This document shows positions 10,590 to 20,068 of a stretch of 24,838 nt of DNA, one piece after another. The position numbers were made by a program, and so were the translations under genes. Numbering within the stretch: position 1 is the first letter of the stretch; every line of letters starts with the position of its first letter. Under the pieces are notes generated by a model, which saw nothing but the letters and a program-made list of their open reading frames with translations, ran no database searches and was not told the DNA's origin. The DNA is taken from NCBI GenBank assembly GCA_021029095.1, contig JAJOHG010000375.1, positions 1-24,838 on the forward strand. The letters are read 5' to 3'. The DNA comes from Phellopilus nigrolimitatus. Lineage: Eukaryota > Basidiomycota > Agaricomycetes > Hymenochaetales > Hymenochaetaceae.

Positions 10590-12210
10590 TCAAGCAGAAC
10601 TCGTTCCAGGTGCTTCATCGATCCATGGGAAGGCTGAGGTAAACGGCGCATAAGGCGATATATCGGAGTAGTTCCTGTCAGTAGGCGTCCCGAAGAACTG
10701 CTCAAGCATAAATGCCTGTATGTTGGTACTACAGAATGTCAGCTGTCAAGTGCAGTATTAAGGCAGGCCGAGTCAAAGTAGACTTACTAGCCAAAGATAT
10801 CGCAATGACTACTATTCCGAATTGCTACCCCGATTTTGTCGCTCGCGCCGAGCCAATCGTACACCGCTTTCGACGCCGGGAAGGTGACGCGAGCTTCGCC
10901 CTCCGGATTGGTCTAAAAGAGTATTCGAGTTTATACTTAATTTATAACAAAGCGCACTGATGCTAACCCAGTAGTCGACCGTGCCTGTGATAAGTAGATT
11001 AACCAGCCAATGAGATGCGTGGTTTTTTTTCATGGCATGCAGTAAAACTTACCTTCGTCCCAAATTATCGCACGCTATTGGAAAACAATTGAGTCAGGCA
11101 AGGTAGTATTACTCGATCATCACTGTGCTTGCTTACTGGAGCGACTAATGCAACATTCAAGTGCGCGTCGAACGGGATCTGGTGCGAGTTGTTGACAAAT
11201 TTGAGCAGATTCGTGTTAGTCCAGTACGGGGCGTAGCCCGTGATATTCGTGATTTTCTCATTTTCGCCCACTGTCGGTAATCACAATATCAGCTAAAGTC
11301 AGGTTATAGAACTCTTTCGATGCTGGCTTACGTTCTTGAAATTGGAAGCGCCAAGGAGCAATCCCTTCTAGTCCACTTGACATGGGTAAGGTAAGCGTGA
11401 TCTATGAACAAGTATCAAAAATGGTACCAATAAATAAGATAAACAATTAGCATACTCGTTCGTCGAAAATACCGGCAGCGAGAGCAGCCTTCCCATCGCG
11501 ACTGCACCCAATGACGCCGACACGAGACTGGTCGAACTCTGGTACCGTCTGGATGATCGCATCAAGGACACGATTGAATCCCCACGCCCACGCAGTTATA
11601 ACGCCTTACAAAGACAAAGACAATGCATGAGGAAATACCGTCAAACAACAAGAAATAGGGCAAACCCACCAATGTCTTCGCCAGAGTATAGATCCCAGAA
11701 CGGGCCTCCGGGCGTGGTAGAATCAGCCGCGACGTCGGTGACGGTGAACGTTGCCAGCGCAACACCCGAGCCCAGGAAGACCGTATTGTTTACACCGCCC
11801 GCACTAATCACGACGGGCACTGGGTTTTCTGCGCTCGCATTCACGTTCGTGGGCATCGACAACGTTGCATTGAAGGTGCCCGACTGTTCGCCGACGGCGA
11901 CAGTTATGGACAAGGCATCCCCAGAGCGCACAGCTGTGACGGTTTCAAGAGAATGGTCCGGGTAGTAACCATACATGTACTCCTGCACGAGCGTCTTGAG
12001 CTCGGCCTTTCGACACTCCCAATCGGCAGGCGACAAGAGCGACTTGTTGTTGAAGAACGTCCAGGGGTCAGGGAGGGCTTCGATGATGGGGAGCTCGGTC
12101 GGCGCTGGTAAAGGGCTCGGCAGGGCAGGACAGGCTTTGGGCTGTTGAGCAGCGCCACAATGAGCGGTGAGCAGGAGGGCAAGAAATGACAGGACAGTGA
12201 AAGAGAACAT
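10590..12210 (-). CDS. Secreted CE15 glucuronoyl esterase-like protein, 398 aa
   Basis: CE15 enzymes cut the ester between 4-O-methyl-glucuronic acid of xylan and lignin alcohols. Eight exons on the minus strand: 12210-11670, 11604-11456, 11401-11332, 11270-11137, 11074-11053, 10984-10968, 10912-10788, 10728-10590. They join into 398 codons. A signal peptide (FSFTVLSFLALLLTAHCGAA) precedes CPALPSPLP, LPDPWTFF and DWECRKAEL, all CE15 hallmarks. The nucleophile motif is GCSRDGKA with Ser215, and the catalytic histidine is His347 in NSSHCDIF; Cys214 and Cys348 match the conserved disulphide next to them. The region that normally reads QESGAGGAACWR here reads PMSSGLEGIAPWR (236-248), so the usual catalytic Glu is Ser238 and the Cys is Pro246. 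There is no CBM1. SYGGRG-type (CreA-like) hexamers occur upstream at 12273-12278 and 12517-12522, but such short motifs are frequent by chance. Confidence 0.92.
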
Positions 12211-13056
12211 GGTGTCGTGTCCTGCTGAAGCTTCCGGATAATGTTGATGCTAAAATTCATTTAAGTACTCGACTGGAGATTTATCGGAGAACAGTTGGCA
12301 CTCCTGGAATTGCAGAAACATGTCATCCTCTCTTTACTTCGTTTCGGACCTTCGAAGAACAGTCAGAACGAGCGCCGAGCGTATATCTGTAATGCTCCAT
12401 AATTTAGTTGACGGAAGGATAAATATACGCAAGATCACCAGGACGTTGGGGCATTCATCCTCAAGTCTTCTCGTTCGACGGAAGCAAAATGACCATTCAG
12501 CACATGTACTTACCGGCCCCGGTGATGGCGTACTGCCTGTCATAATCCACGATCAAGGAAGATGTAGAGCTCTGAGCCGCGTCATGTGAGACTCGTAAAT
12601 GTTTCTCTCAAACCCCGTGTTCAAGGTCTAGTCTTGAATTCATTGCAGCTGTTTCGAACGATTCTCTGCAGATCAGTTCTTCCGACTTCTTGCTGTGTTG
12701 ACTGAACTTGACTCGCCTTGCTTTCCACTTTTGTCAGCAATTCTTGCGCGTATAGGCGGTGTTAAGGAAGCTACATCTTTATGAAGATTCGTACCGGGCC
12801 GGAATATAAATTTTTATTTTTCGACATTCATGCGGAAATTTGAAAATAGCAGCAATAACATATATGCGCGTGAAAGTGGATTATCACTTATTGGGACTCG
12901 AGGAAAGACATACTAGCTTCGAGGATAGAGGATAGAGACCAGAGGCAGAGGATAAAAATGGTGTTGTATCGATACAGGCGAACGAGCGAGAAGACAGATC
13001 GGAAAGAGTTGCGAGCTACAAGCGAAGACAGACCAAGAGCAGAGAGCGGGGCAAGA
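12211..13056. other. Intergenic, CE15 promoter and 3' region of the coiled-coil gene
   Basis: There is no supported gene in these 846 bases. The left part is the CE15 upstream region. AT-rich sequence lies at 12800-12870. Between about 12890 and 13050 the plus strand is strongly purine-rich, with a degenerate GAGGATA-type repeat at roughly 12919-12955. This falls in the probable 3' UTR of the gene at 13057, where the coding-strand copy is pyrimidine-rich. Confidence 0.45.
12919..12957. repeat. Short degenerate GAGGATA purine repeat
   Basis: GAGGATA or close variants occur four to five times in under 40 bases within a longer GA-rich tract. It is too short and imperfect to be more than low-complexity sequence. 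Confidence 0.4.
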
Positions 13057-13947
13057 CTAGGCGTGAGTAGACTCGGAGTGAGGATCAAGAGAATCGATCA
13101 GTCGTTGGAATTCTGTTATGAGTTATTATTGGAAGCTCATTGCAACTGAGAGACGGCGTACCTTCGCACGCCTTGCGACCGTGCGTCAGCGCCTGGATGT
13201 GTTCCTCTTCACGCCGCTTTTCGCGCTCCGCCACAGCCATTTGCTTTTCTTCAATGAGAACCTAACAGATGTATTAATATTCCGAGACTTGACGAAGGGT
13301 TTTGCCGGAATGGGGACCTGTAGCCTGAGCTGTTCCTTGAGTATGGCATCCCACAGCTTTCGTATTTGGTCTTCGTTTGCTGCGTAAGCGTCTTGAAAGT
13401 CGGAGAAGATTTTATCCCTGTTGAGGTGGTCCGCTAGTCCACAGCAACAGCTCAGGAAAAAGAGGCTAGACAAACATTTCTGCGACGCCATCCGCGAAGT
13501 CGTGTGCCTTCTCCGAGAGCTTTGAGTACAGTCAGTATACCGTATATATCAGAAGAAGATAACAGCACAGGACGCACACTCCTGGTTAGCTCGACTTGAG
13601 CTGTCTGAAGAAACTTGACTTCTTTCTCCTTTTTCTTCTTCTCCATAGACACTGGGCCGAAACACGCTGAGGTCGTGGCATGATGCATCTACGCGTTGGA
13701 AGATGCTCACCTTGCATTTGCTGCGCGATCGTCGCCATCATCCTGAACAGCAGCAGGAGGTGATAAGATAGCTATGGGGGAAAAGGATATCAAACTTCGC
13801 GCACCCGTCGTCGCTGCTGGACTGTGAAGGATGCATGATTGGGTCGGTGTCCTCCATCGCTGTCGTACCGGTCTTCTTGGGATTCGCATTCCTCACATTC
13901 TTGCTTGTCGCATTCCCCGACTTTCTTGCAGTCGCGTTAGAAGGCAT
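13057..13947 (-). CDS. Small helical/coiled-coil protein of unknown function, 185 aa
   Basis: Seven exons on the minus strand (13947-13796, 13742-13711, 13651-13578, 13519-13476, 13417-13318, 13261-13162, 13112-13057) keep a single frame of 185 codons. The N-terminal 50 residues are basic and low-complexity (KNVRNANPKKTG). The rest is strongly helical: MMATIAQQMQVSMEKKKKEK, LSEKAHDFADGVAEM, DKIFSDFQDAYAANEDQIRK, LIEEKQMAVAEREKRREEE and EEFQRLIDSLDPHSESTHA, a pattern of charged heptads typical of coiled coils in chromosome- or cytoskeleton-associated proteins. I cannot name the family. The junction at 13475 (GTTTGT donor, splitting the ATG codon of AEM) was chosen because it alone keeps the frame. 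A tandem MCB element sits 57 nt upstream of the start codon, which suggests G1/S-phase control. Confidence 0.72.
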
Positions 13948-14260
13948 AAGTATTGTTCAAACCGTAGCGTTGGAAACTAGGATGGTAGACGATGTAAGTG
14001 GGAAGACGCGTCGACGCGTCGACGGTCGGAGCGTGAGAATATGATTTTGTTCTCATGGCCGGCGCATACACTCACCAAAAGGACTTACGCTCCTTCTCAT
14101 TGCTGTTAGGAGAAATCCTCGTAATTCAGGTCAGATGATAAAACTTCGACAGCAATCTGCTGTTGTATACAATTACAGTGCGGCTACGTTTGACAGTATA
14201 TTTGATTTCACAGGAGCCTTGAGTTCTGCTTCAAATTCACTCGGTCGGGAACCCGTACCT
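13948..14260. other. Intergenic between coiled-coil and NmrA-like genes
   Basis: Both neighbours lie on the minus strand. The left part is the coiled-coil gene promoter with the ACGCGT pair; the right part is the 3' region of the NmrA-like gene. No other gene is seen. Confidence 0.5.
14005..14020. promoter_or_regulatory. Tandem MCB (ACGCGT) boxes forming a 16-nt palindrome
   Basis: GACGCGTCGACGCGTC is a perfect palindrome holding two ACGCGT cores at 14006-14011 and 14014-14019. ACGCGT is the MluI cell-cycle box bound by the Mbp1/Swi6-type MBF complex in ascomycete yeasts. Placement 57 nt before the start codon of the coiled-coil gene fits a working promoter element. Confidence 0.5.
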
Positions 14261-15163
14261 TCACCCCAAGAAATCCGATTCACCCTTCTTGATGAATGTG
14301 TCCAAAGCACCTTCAATTTCGGCTTCACCCCCTCCAAGGTCGATTCCGAGTCCAGCGGCATCTGGCCTGTCCGCGAGGAGGGCAAGGGTCAAAGCTACGT
14401 CATCTCTCTGAAGGACTTCATTTCAGAAATGTGACTGGAACAACTGAAGAAGGCAAACAGTACATACGGAGATTTGGTTGAGGTGTGCCTTTCCTACGGT
14501 AGCTTTTCCCGTCCCAGGACCGTTTGTAAGCCCGACTGGCCGCAGGATAGTCCACTTGAAAGCCGTGCGCTGCGCAAGGTTCTTGTCTGCATCGTACTTC
14601 GCCTGCACGTAAGTTCCTATCGCCTTACGCATCTTCTCGGATATGGCCTTGTCTTCCTCGTTCTGAACCATAAGTTGCAGACATTAGGAAGACAGTACGG
14701 AAGACAGTATCGGAGTCACATACATAATGCGCAGGGATAGTATTAGGATCTCTGATATCGATAGCGGAGACCATGATGAGCCTAGGCCTCGCGCTTTTGA
14801 CGAGTTCTATTGCGTCAAAAACCTTTACAGCGCCTTCGTAATCCACCTTCCGCGTTCGCTCGGGTCCACCCTTCCCACCCGCGCCGGCTGAGAAATATAC
14901 GATGTCTTTGCCTTCGAATGTCTCAGCGAACTTCTCTTTTGAGTCGTCCTCAATAGACAGAACTGATGGTGTTGCGCCTGTCTCAGCTACCTCTTTGGAG
15001 TGTTCTGGGTTGCGGATGATGGAGAATACTTGTCTGCCTTGTGTAACTAGAAGGCGAGCAAGTCGCATGGAAACCTGACAATGATGATCAGCTCTTTTTT
15101 CGTTTTGACATTCTATAAAATGCTCACATTTCCATGCCCACCTACAATGGCGATTTGGGACAT
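14261..15163 (-). CDS. NmrA/SDR-like NAD(P)-binding protein, 242 aa
   Basis: This is an atypical short-chain dehydrogenase of the NAD(P)H-binding type (PF13460 group). Exons on the minus strand: 15163-15128, 15074-14724, 14662-14468, 14407-14261; all introns are in phase 0. It begins MSQIAIVGGHGNVSMRLARL, a Rossmann GGxGxxx turn directly at the N-terminus. Arg in SIIRNPEHS is placed to contact the NADP phosphate. IVYFSAGAGGKGG and RLIMVSAIDIRD follow the fold, and Y147-VQA-K151 matches the SDR YxxxK pair. LRPVGLTNGPGTGK and ISRDDVALTLALLADRPDA complete the usual C-terminal part. The length of 242 residues is normal for this group. The substrate is unknown; related proteins act as oxidoreductases or redox sensors. 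It is divergent from the first helicase gene with 632 bases between. Confidence 0.93.
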
Positions 15164-15795
15164 TTTTCGGTCTGTAATGATAATAGTCAAGACTAAGATG
15201 AGTTTGGGAGACGATGTCCATTGCGTCATACATGTTGTAGTCGATGACAAAGCCGCCTCCCGATGAAGCGCTCGGGCCTCGGCTCACTCACTAGCTCTTG
15301 CAGACACTCTGAGTCTGACCTGCTGCTTTTTCTCATAGACAAAAAGCTGCTGATATTCTTGTTCTCAACGGCATGATAAAAGCTCCAAGGTTTCAATAAT
15401 GTATACTTCTAATTGATTGGGCCTTATTACCATCGTCTCGCCGTTTGATAGTCAGGAAGGTATCACTACTACGTCAAGCTCGACTGCATCCGCTTATCCG
15501 AGCGCTTGAAACTCTCGTCAATTGCCTTCCTAATGTGCCTTTCGTTTTGCGGAAAGGCTAGGACCCAGAATAGGACAATAGGCCTCTTGCTTGCATTGGC
15601 GCCCGTCTGCTTATCACCCTAGAATGCGGCATCAGCACGCTGAGGATCCAGCTACGCAACTGGCAAGTTTCTCCCGCGGAGCCGCTACCACTTCACATAC
15701 CTTCGAGGCACGCAGCACTTATATGAATGCTATATCACGAAGTACAGGCCTATCGTTCCCGCTAGTATTGACACTCTGCCTCTCACTCGTCAGCC
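15164..15795. other. Divergent intergenic region, NmrA-like / helicase A
   Basis: No gene is seen here. It holds the upstream regions of two divergent genes. A TTATATGAA element at 15719-15727 and a second TATATCACG just after it lie about 55-75 nt before the helicase start codon at 15796. Confidence 0.45.
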
Positions 15796-18700
15796 ATGAA
15801 TTCCTTTCCTCAGCAAGTGGTTAATGCGCCCGGTCTACCACTATTTCTCGAGCCGACTCTTTTCAAGACTACTTCAGAACTATCTGCGGAGTTAGACGGT
15901 GCCCTCGCTCGAAGTCAACAAGTGTGTCCATGCTTGGGGGTCGCCGTGTTGCTCGCCCCCGATGAAGGACTCCTCGAGGCAATCGCTTTCGCAGCGATGG
16001 ACAAGATCTTCGTCCTTTATCCACGCTTTATGACAAGATGGGGATCGGGAAGAGACGTGACCATCAGTACAGACACTTTTTGCGCTCTGCTCTTAGGCCA
16101 AAAAGTCTGTCTCGTGGGCTTCGGTATGGCGCGTATCGCGATGCACATCAGACACGCACTGAATACCCATGTCCGCGGCATCGAGCTCGTTGAAGCTGTT
16201 CCACAGAAGGATAGGAATGTGTCGCCGGGTGTGTTTGTGCGGAGCTACGTCGATCCGAACGCAAACACATTCGCAGTGGACACACTCTGGGATGCATTCC
16301 CGGCCGATCTCAAAGACAGTCCCAGCCGATTGGAGTATCTATGCTTGCGTGCATGGTTAACGGCTAGGTGACGAGCAGTCTCGCTTATTTATCAAAGCAG
16401 CCCTTCTGACATACCCAAGAATCGGTGCGCATCCGCAGCTTACCCAAGCACTGAAAGTCTGCGTTCCTGTCGATACCATGAGGTTGTCTAGCAAGGTGTG
16501 CACCATCGATCAAGCTTCGTGTAGTTACTTTATATCAATCTCTTTTATAGTACTTCAAGCCCATTCATCAAATGCTCGTCGAGGTCGAGCAGACGGAGGC
16601 AGCGAAGCCGCGCACTTTAGATAACGAGTTCAGCAGCGTCGAACGCGATCCCGAGGGGAAGTTTATCATCTTCAACGAGAGGTTCAATAACCGCGTTCGA
16701 CCCAGTGATAGAGTAAGCATGCGGTCGAATCTACCCTGATTTGAGGTTTTCTAACCGATATTTTGCAGACTGAGATTGCCATGTTCGACGAAGCCGGCAT
16801 TGAGTACCGCGGCCGTGCCACTTCCGCGAACGGCAAACAGACGCGTGTCGTTCCATTGGAAAACACAGACTTGTGCACGTTCAAGGGTATACGTGTACTC
16901 GGTAAGGAGGAGCTGAACCAGGCCGAGCGTGCTCGCGACGGGTTCCTCCTCGAAGTCCTGCAAGGAAAACGCGCCCTGGACGATCCGGCGTATGAACTAA
17001 TTCGACATCTTTTCTTCCCGGGACCCAATCCCGCGCCGACGGAGAAGGTCACGGGGGCGAAAAGGCTTGGAAGGCTCAATCAGTCGCAGGCAGACGTCGT
17101 TGAAGCTATGGTGGGATCTGAAGTACCTTTTGTGATTGTACATGGTGAGCGCTCTTCCTAGCGCCCTTCGGATGCCTTGTGAATATTTCCACTCATAGGA
17201 CCTCCTGGAACTGGGAAGACGTCTACGATATCCGTCGCTGCACAAGAATGGATAGACATAGGAAGCTCGGTGTGGGTCGTCGCGCAGTCCAATATCGGCG
17301 TCAAGAACATAGCCGAGAAGCTTTGCAAAGACAATGTGAAGTTTAGGATATTAGTGTCAAAGGAATTCTACTTCGAATGGTAAGTACCTTCCAGAGTCCG
17401 CAAAATTAGAAAAGACCTAATAGTTTTCTATTTACTATGTGCGATCGTATTGAAGGAATGAGCATATCTACGAGGATCAAGTCAAAGAGTCACTCATACG
17501 CACCGACGAGCTCCCCGCGACCTCGCAGGAAATGTCTATCGCTTTTCACGAAGTGAGGGTCGTGCTGTGCACATTGAGCACTATTTCAAACCCGAATCTC
17601 AATCGAAAAGGAGTTTTCAATTTCGTTCCAATGGAGAATCTCGTTGTGGACGAGGCTTCGCAAATCGGTATTTTCAATTACATGGTCAGCGCGCTGTATT
17701 TGTCTGCGCACCGAGCAGGAAACCTACTTCAAATGTTTTCTTTCAGCATGTCTTTGCGCAGTCCAAGCGTCTGCACAAGGTCTGCTTCTTTGGCGATCCA
17801 AAGCAATGTGCGTGTCGCATTTTCAAGTCTTTCTTCTCCGCTTCCAAAGCTAAGGACATTTCTATCAGTACCTCCCTATGGTCAGGATGTCGCTCCGACG
17901 CTACAATGTGTATTTGATGTCAAGCATCTCAAATCGCAAGCGTACTTCCTCAACACGCAATGTTCGTAGCACTCTGACACGCACTTCTAGTGAACCATAG
18001 ACTCGAGCTCATTTTTCCTATAGACCGCATGCCCATACCTCTCGGAGTGTTCATCTCCAGCGAAGTTTACAATAGCAAGCTCCTGTCTGAGCATCATATA
18101 ACCTCGCCGTCCTGCGTGGCCTTCATCGACGTAACGTTGGGGGAGGAAGAGGAACGTGGAAAGAGTTTTATCGTGAGTCTCCTTTTGAACGTTTTGTGCC
18201 ATCACCATTTCCCTAAATTTCTTTTCTTCCCTTCTAAAAGAATCAGCGAGAAGTCCAGACTGTCATCCACCTGGCACGATACTACTACAATAACAAAAAC
18301 TACTGCGTTATCACACCGTACGATTCGCAGCGGAACGAATTGCAAAAGACGCTGAAGGCGGAAGGCCTGCGTTGGGATAATGTATATAATGTCGATAGCT
18401 TCCAAGGTAAAGTACGACCGCCTACATTTGTTCGCGGCGGGAGCTCATTCCATACTAGGAAACGAAGCAGACTTCATTATTGTGTCTGTAGTCCGCACGA
18501 CTTCGCCCGGTTTTCTGATATCGCGGAACAGGGTGAACGTTTTGCTGACGCGGTGCAGGAAGGGCATGGTCGTCGTCACGAGCCTCTTCTTCGTACAACA
18601 GCGCAACGTAAGAGATACTTTACTGGGCCAACTGCATAAGCACTGGGAGCAGGAATACGATCACGACGTAACCTGGAACGATTGGAAAGCTGTCGCTGAA

Positions 18701-19342
18701 GAGAAAGCCGATCTCCCTGGAGCTCCAGGGCGAAGGAGAAAATCGACTTTTCCAAAAGAAATGCCCAACTCTGTTTCAAGCACACGCCCCGCTGATCTTC
18801 CCCGGTCTCTGTTTTGGCCGTTGAGCACAGCTGGAAGTCGTAATTCAACCGCGTCATCTATAGCATCCAGTGACTCGTCGTCTACGACTCGTGTTTCCCC
18901 AACAATGTCAGACTTGCCTGCGGAAACCAGATATGTATCTTCACAGTCCGCAAATGATCTTCGGCTCATCACTTCAAGTCTTCATCGAACCCATTTTGGA
19001 TTAGGGTCTTCCCCAAGTCACTCTGCAAACCCGTCTAGTTTTGGAACTGCTTCCGTCGACTCTAGAACGACAGCCTCGACTGCGTTTCCTGAATTGCTCG
19101 GTAGTTCACGCAAATACCACCAGTCGCCATTTTCCGGTTTGCCATCGCTTTCGCATCAGACGCCGGTGTCGGGCGGGGCGTGGAGTAAAGGACCCCCGCT
19201 TCCCCTCCGTCCTCAGGGAAATAGTCGTTCCAGTAATCTGAAACCTTCTGATAAATTCTCTGCCGTTAAAGGTATGCGGGCACCTTCGACATCATCGAGA
19301 CAGAAGAAGACGAGGAAGTGGGAGCCCCTAACGCTGATCTAA
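15796..19342 (+). CDS. UPF1-like SF1 helicase with degenerate exonuclease domain, copy A, 982 aa
   Basis: This is an ATP-driven nucleic-acid helicase of the UPF1/SMUBP2/Dna2 type. Exons: 15796-16367, 16420-16495, 16551-16712, 16769-17144, 17199-17379, 17456-17684, 17747-17807, 17869-17961, 18024-18172, 18241-18406, 18459-19342. The joined frame is 982 codons. Residues 40-200 have the layout of a DEDD 3'-5' exonuclease fold (LGVAVLLA, VCLVGFGMARIAMHI, YLCLRAWLTAR), but every catalytic acid is replaced. Then comes a UPF1-like 1B-type region, Walker A GPPGTGKT (396-403, with an intron just before it), Walker B DEAS (521-524), FFGDPKQLPPYG (motif III), YRMP, TPYDSQR (motif IV), VDSFQGNEAD (V) and VNVLLTRCRKG (714-724, VI). 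The motor looks intact. The last 200 residues are Ser/Pro/Arg-rich and disordered, and absent from copy B. No signal peptide; nuclear or cytoplasmic RNA/DNA work is likely. Confidence 0.95.
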
Positions 19343-19701
19343 GGTCCGCTGTAATTTGCGTACAATCCCCATATCTTTTTTTCTTGTTTAGAGGACTGCT
19401 GTGAATGTTGTGCTATGCACTCAAATATAGTCTTTCGCAGCCTTCTTGGCTTCCATCGTATTAGGTTTGCTTTGTGGCTGTGTGTCCATATTGAAAGCCG
19501 GATATAGCCGCCAGTATATACCAAGTCGTGACGTCGCGTCGCATCCTGTTTTCTTGTTGCTGCCACACCTCCTTGCTAAGCACTAAGCACACCCAGAAGC
19601 GAATTATTCTTCTTGTGATGCCGCCCATAGGGGCTTTTGTTTCGCTCCTTTCAGAAGCTCGGGTCCTCGGACAAGAAAGGCGACTTCTCAGATACGAGCG
19701 C
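19343..19701. other. Intergenic, downstream of helicase A
   Basis: There is no supported gene. This is the 3' region of helicase A and, if real, of the small minus-strand gene at 19702. A minus-strand frame at 19461-19727 is open but has no recognisable features. Confidence 0.4.
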
Positions 19702-19996
19702 CTACTGCCAGTGTGGCAGGCAGGCAAACTCCTGTTCCAACGGATTTGCCTCCGGCACGACTCTTTCGGTGCCGGACTTCACAAATAGCTCGATGATTTG
19801 GAGATAACGCTGCTCGAAATACCGATATTGTTCCTTGTCATTCTGAAAGGGCCTGTCCTGAGTCCCGACTTCGATGGGCGTTGATAACGAATTCGCCACA
19901 GCACGAGGCTTGTTGTCGGTTTATCACCTCATCACGCTTTTGAAGCACAAATTCGTAGATCCGTCCACTGCACGTTTTCTTCATAACTTCGCTCAT
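19702..19996 (-). CDS. Possible small two-exon gene, 74 aa, unknown
   Basis: Two minus-strand exons, 19996-19928 and 19857-19702, flank a 70-nt GT-AG intron in phase 0 and give 74 codons. The product has plausible composition: SEVMKKTCSGRIYEFVLQKR at the start, then NDKEQYRYFEQRYLQIIELF as an amphipathic helix, and a C-terminal HWQ. I know no family for it. It lies between the tandem helicases, antisense to them and only 72 bases from the start codon of helicase B, so it could share its promoter. It may equally be a chance frame; base composition alone cannot decide. Confidence 0.3.
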
Positions 19997-20068
19997 AGAA
20001 CTCGTGAAGTAGAAAAGACACCACCCACACCTCAAGGCTCGAGCGCTTCTTCCTCTTGAACGACCATC

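Noticed and set aside
7073..12210. Secondary-metabolite or lignin-degradation gene cluster (dioxygenase, lipase, CE15)
   Set aside because: No backbone synthase, P450, transporter or regulator is nearby, and orientations are mixed; adjacency alone is not evidence.
12996..13008. Resemblance to a sequencing-adapter sequence (AGATCGGAAAGAG)
   Set aside because: It has one extra A compared with the common adapter and lies inside a longer GA-rich tract, so it is chance similarity.
16368..16400. 30- or 33-nt first intron in helicase A
   Set aside because: These acceptors leave the wrong phase. The acceptor at 16419 gives 52 nt and aligns residue by residue with copy B.
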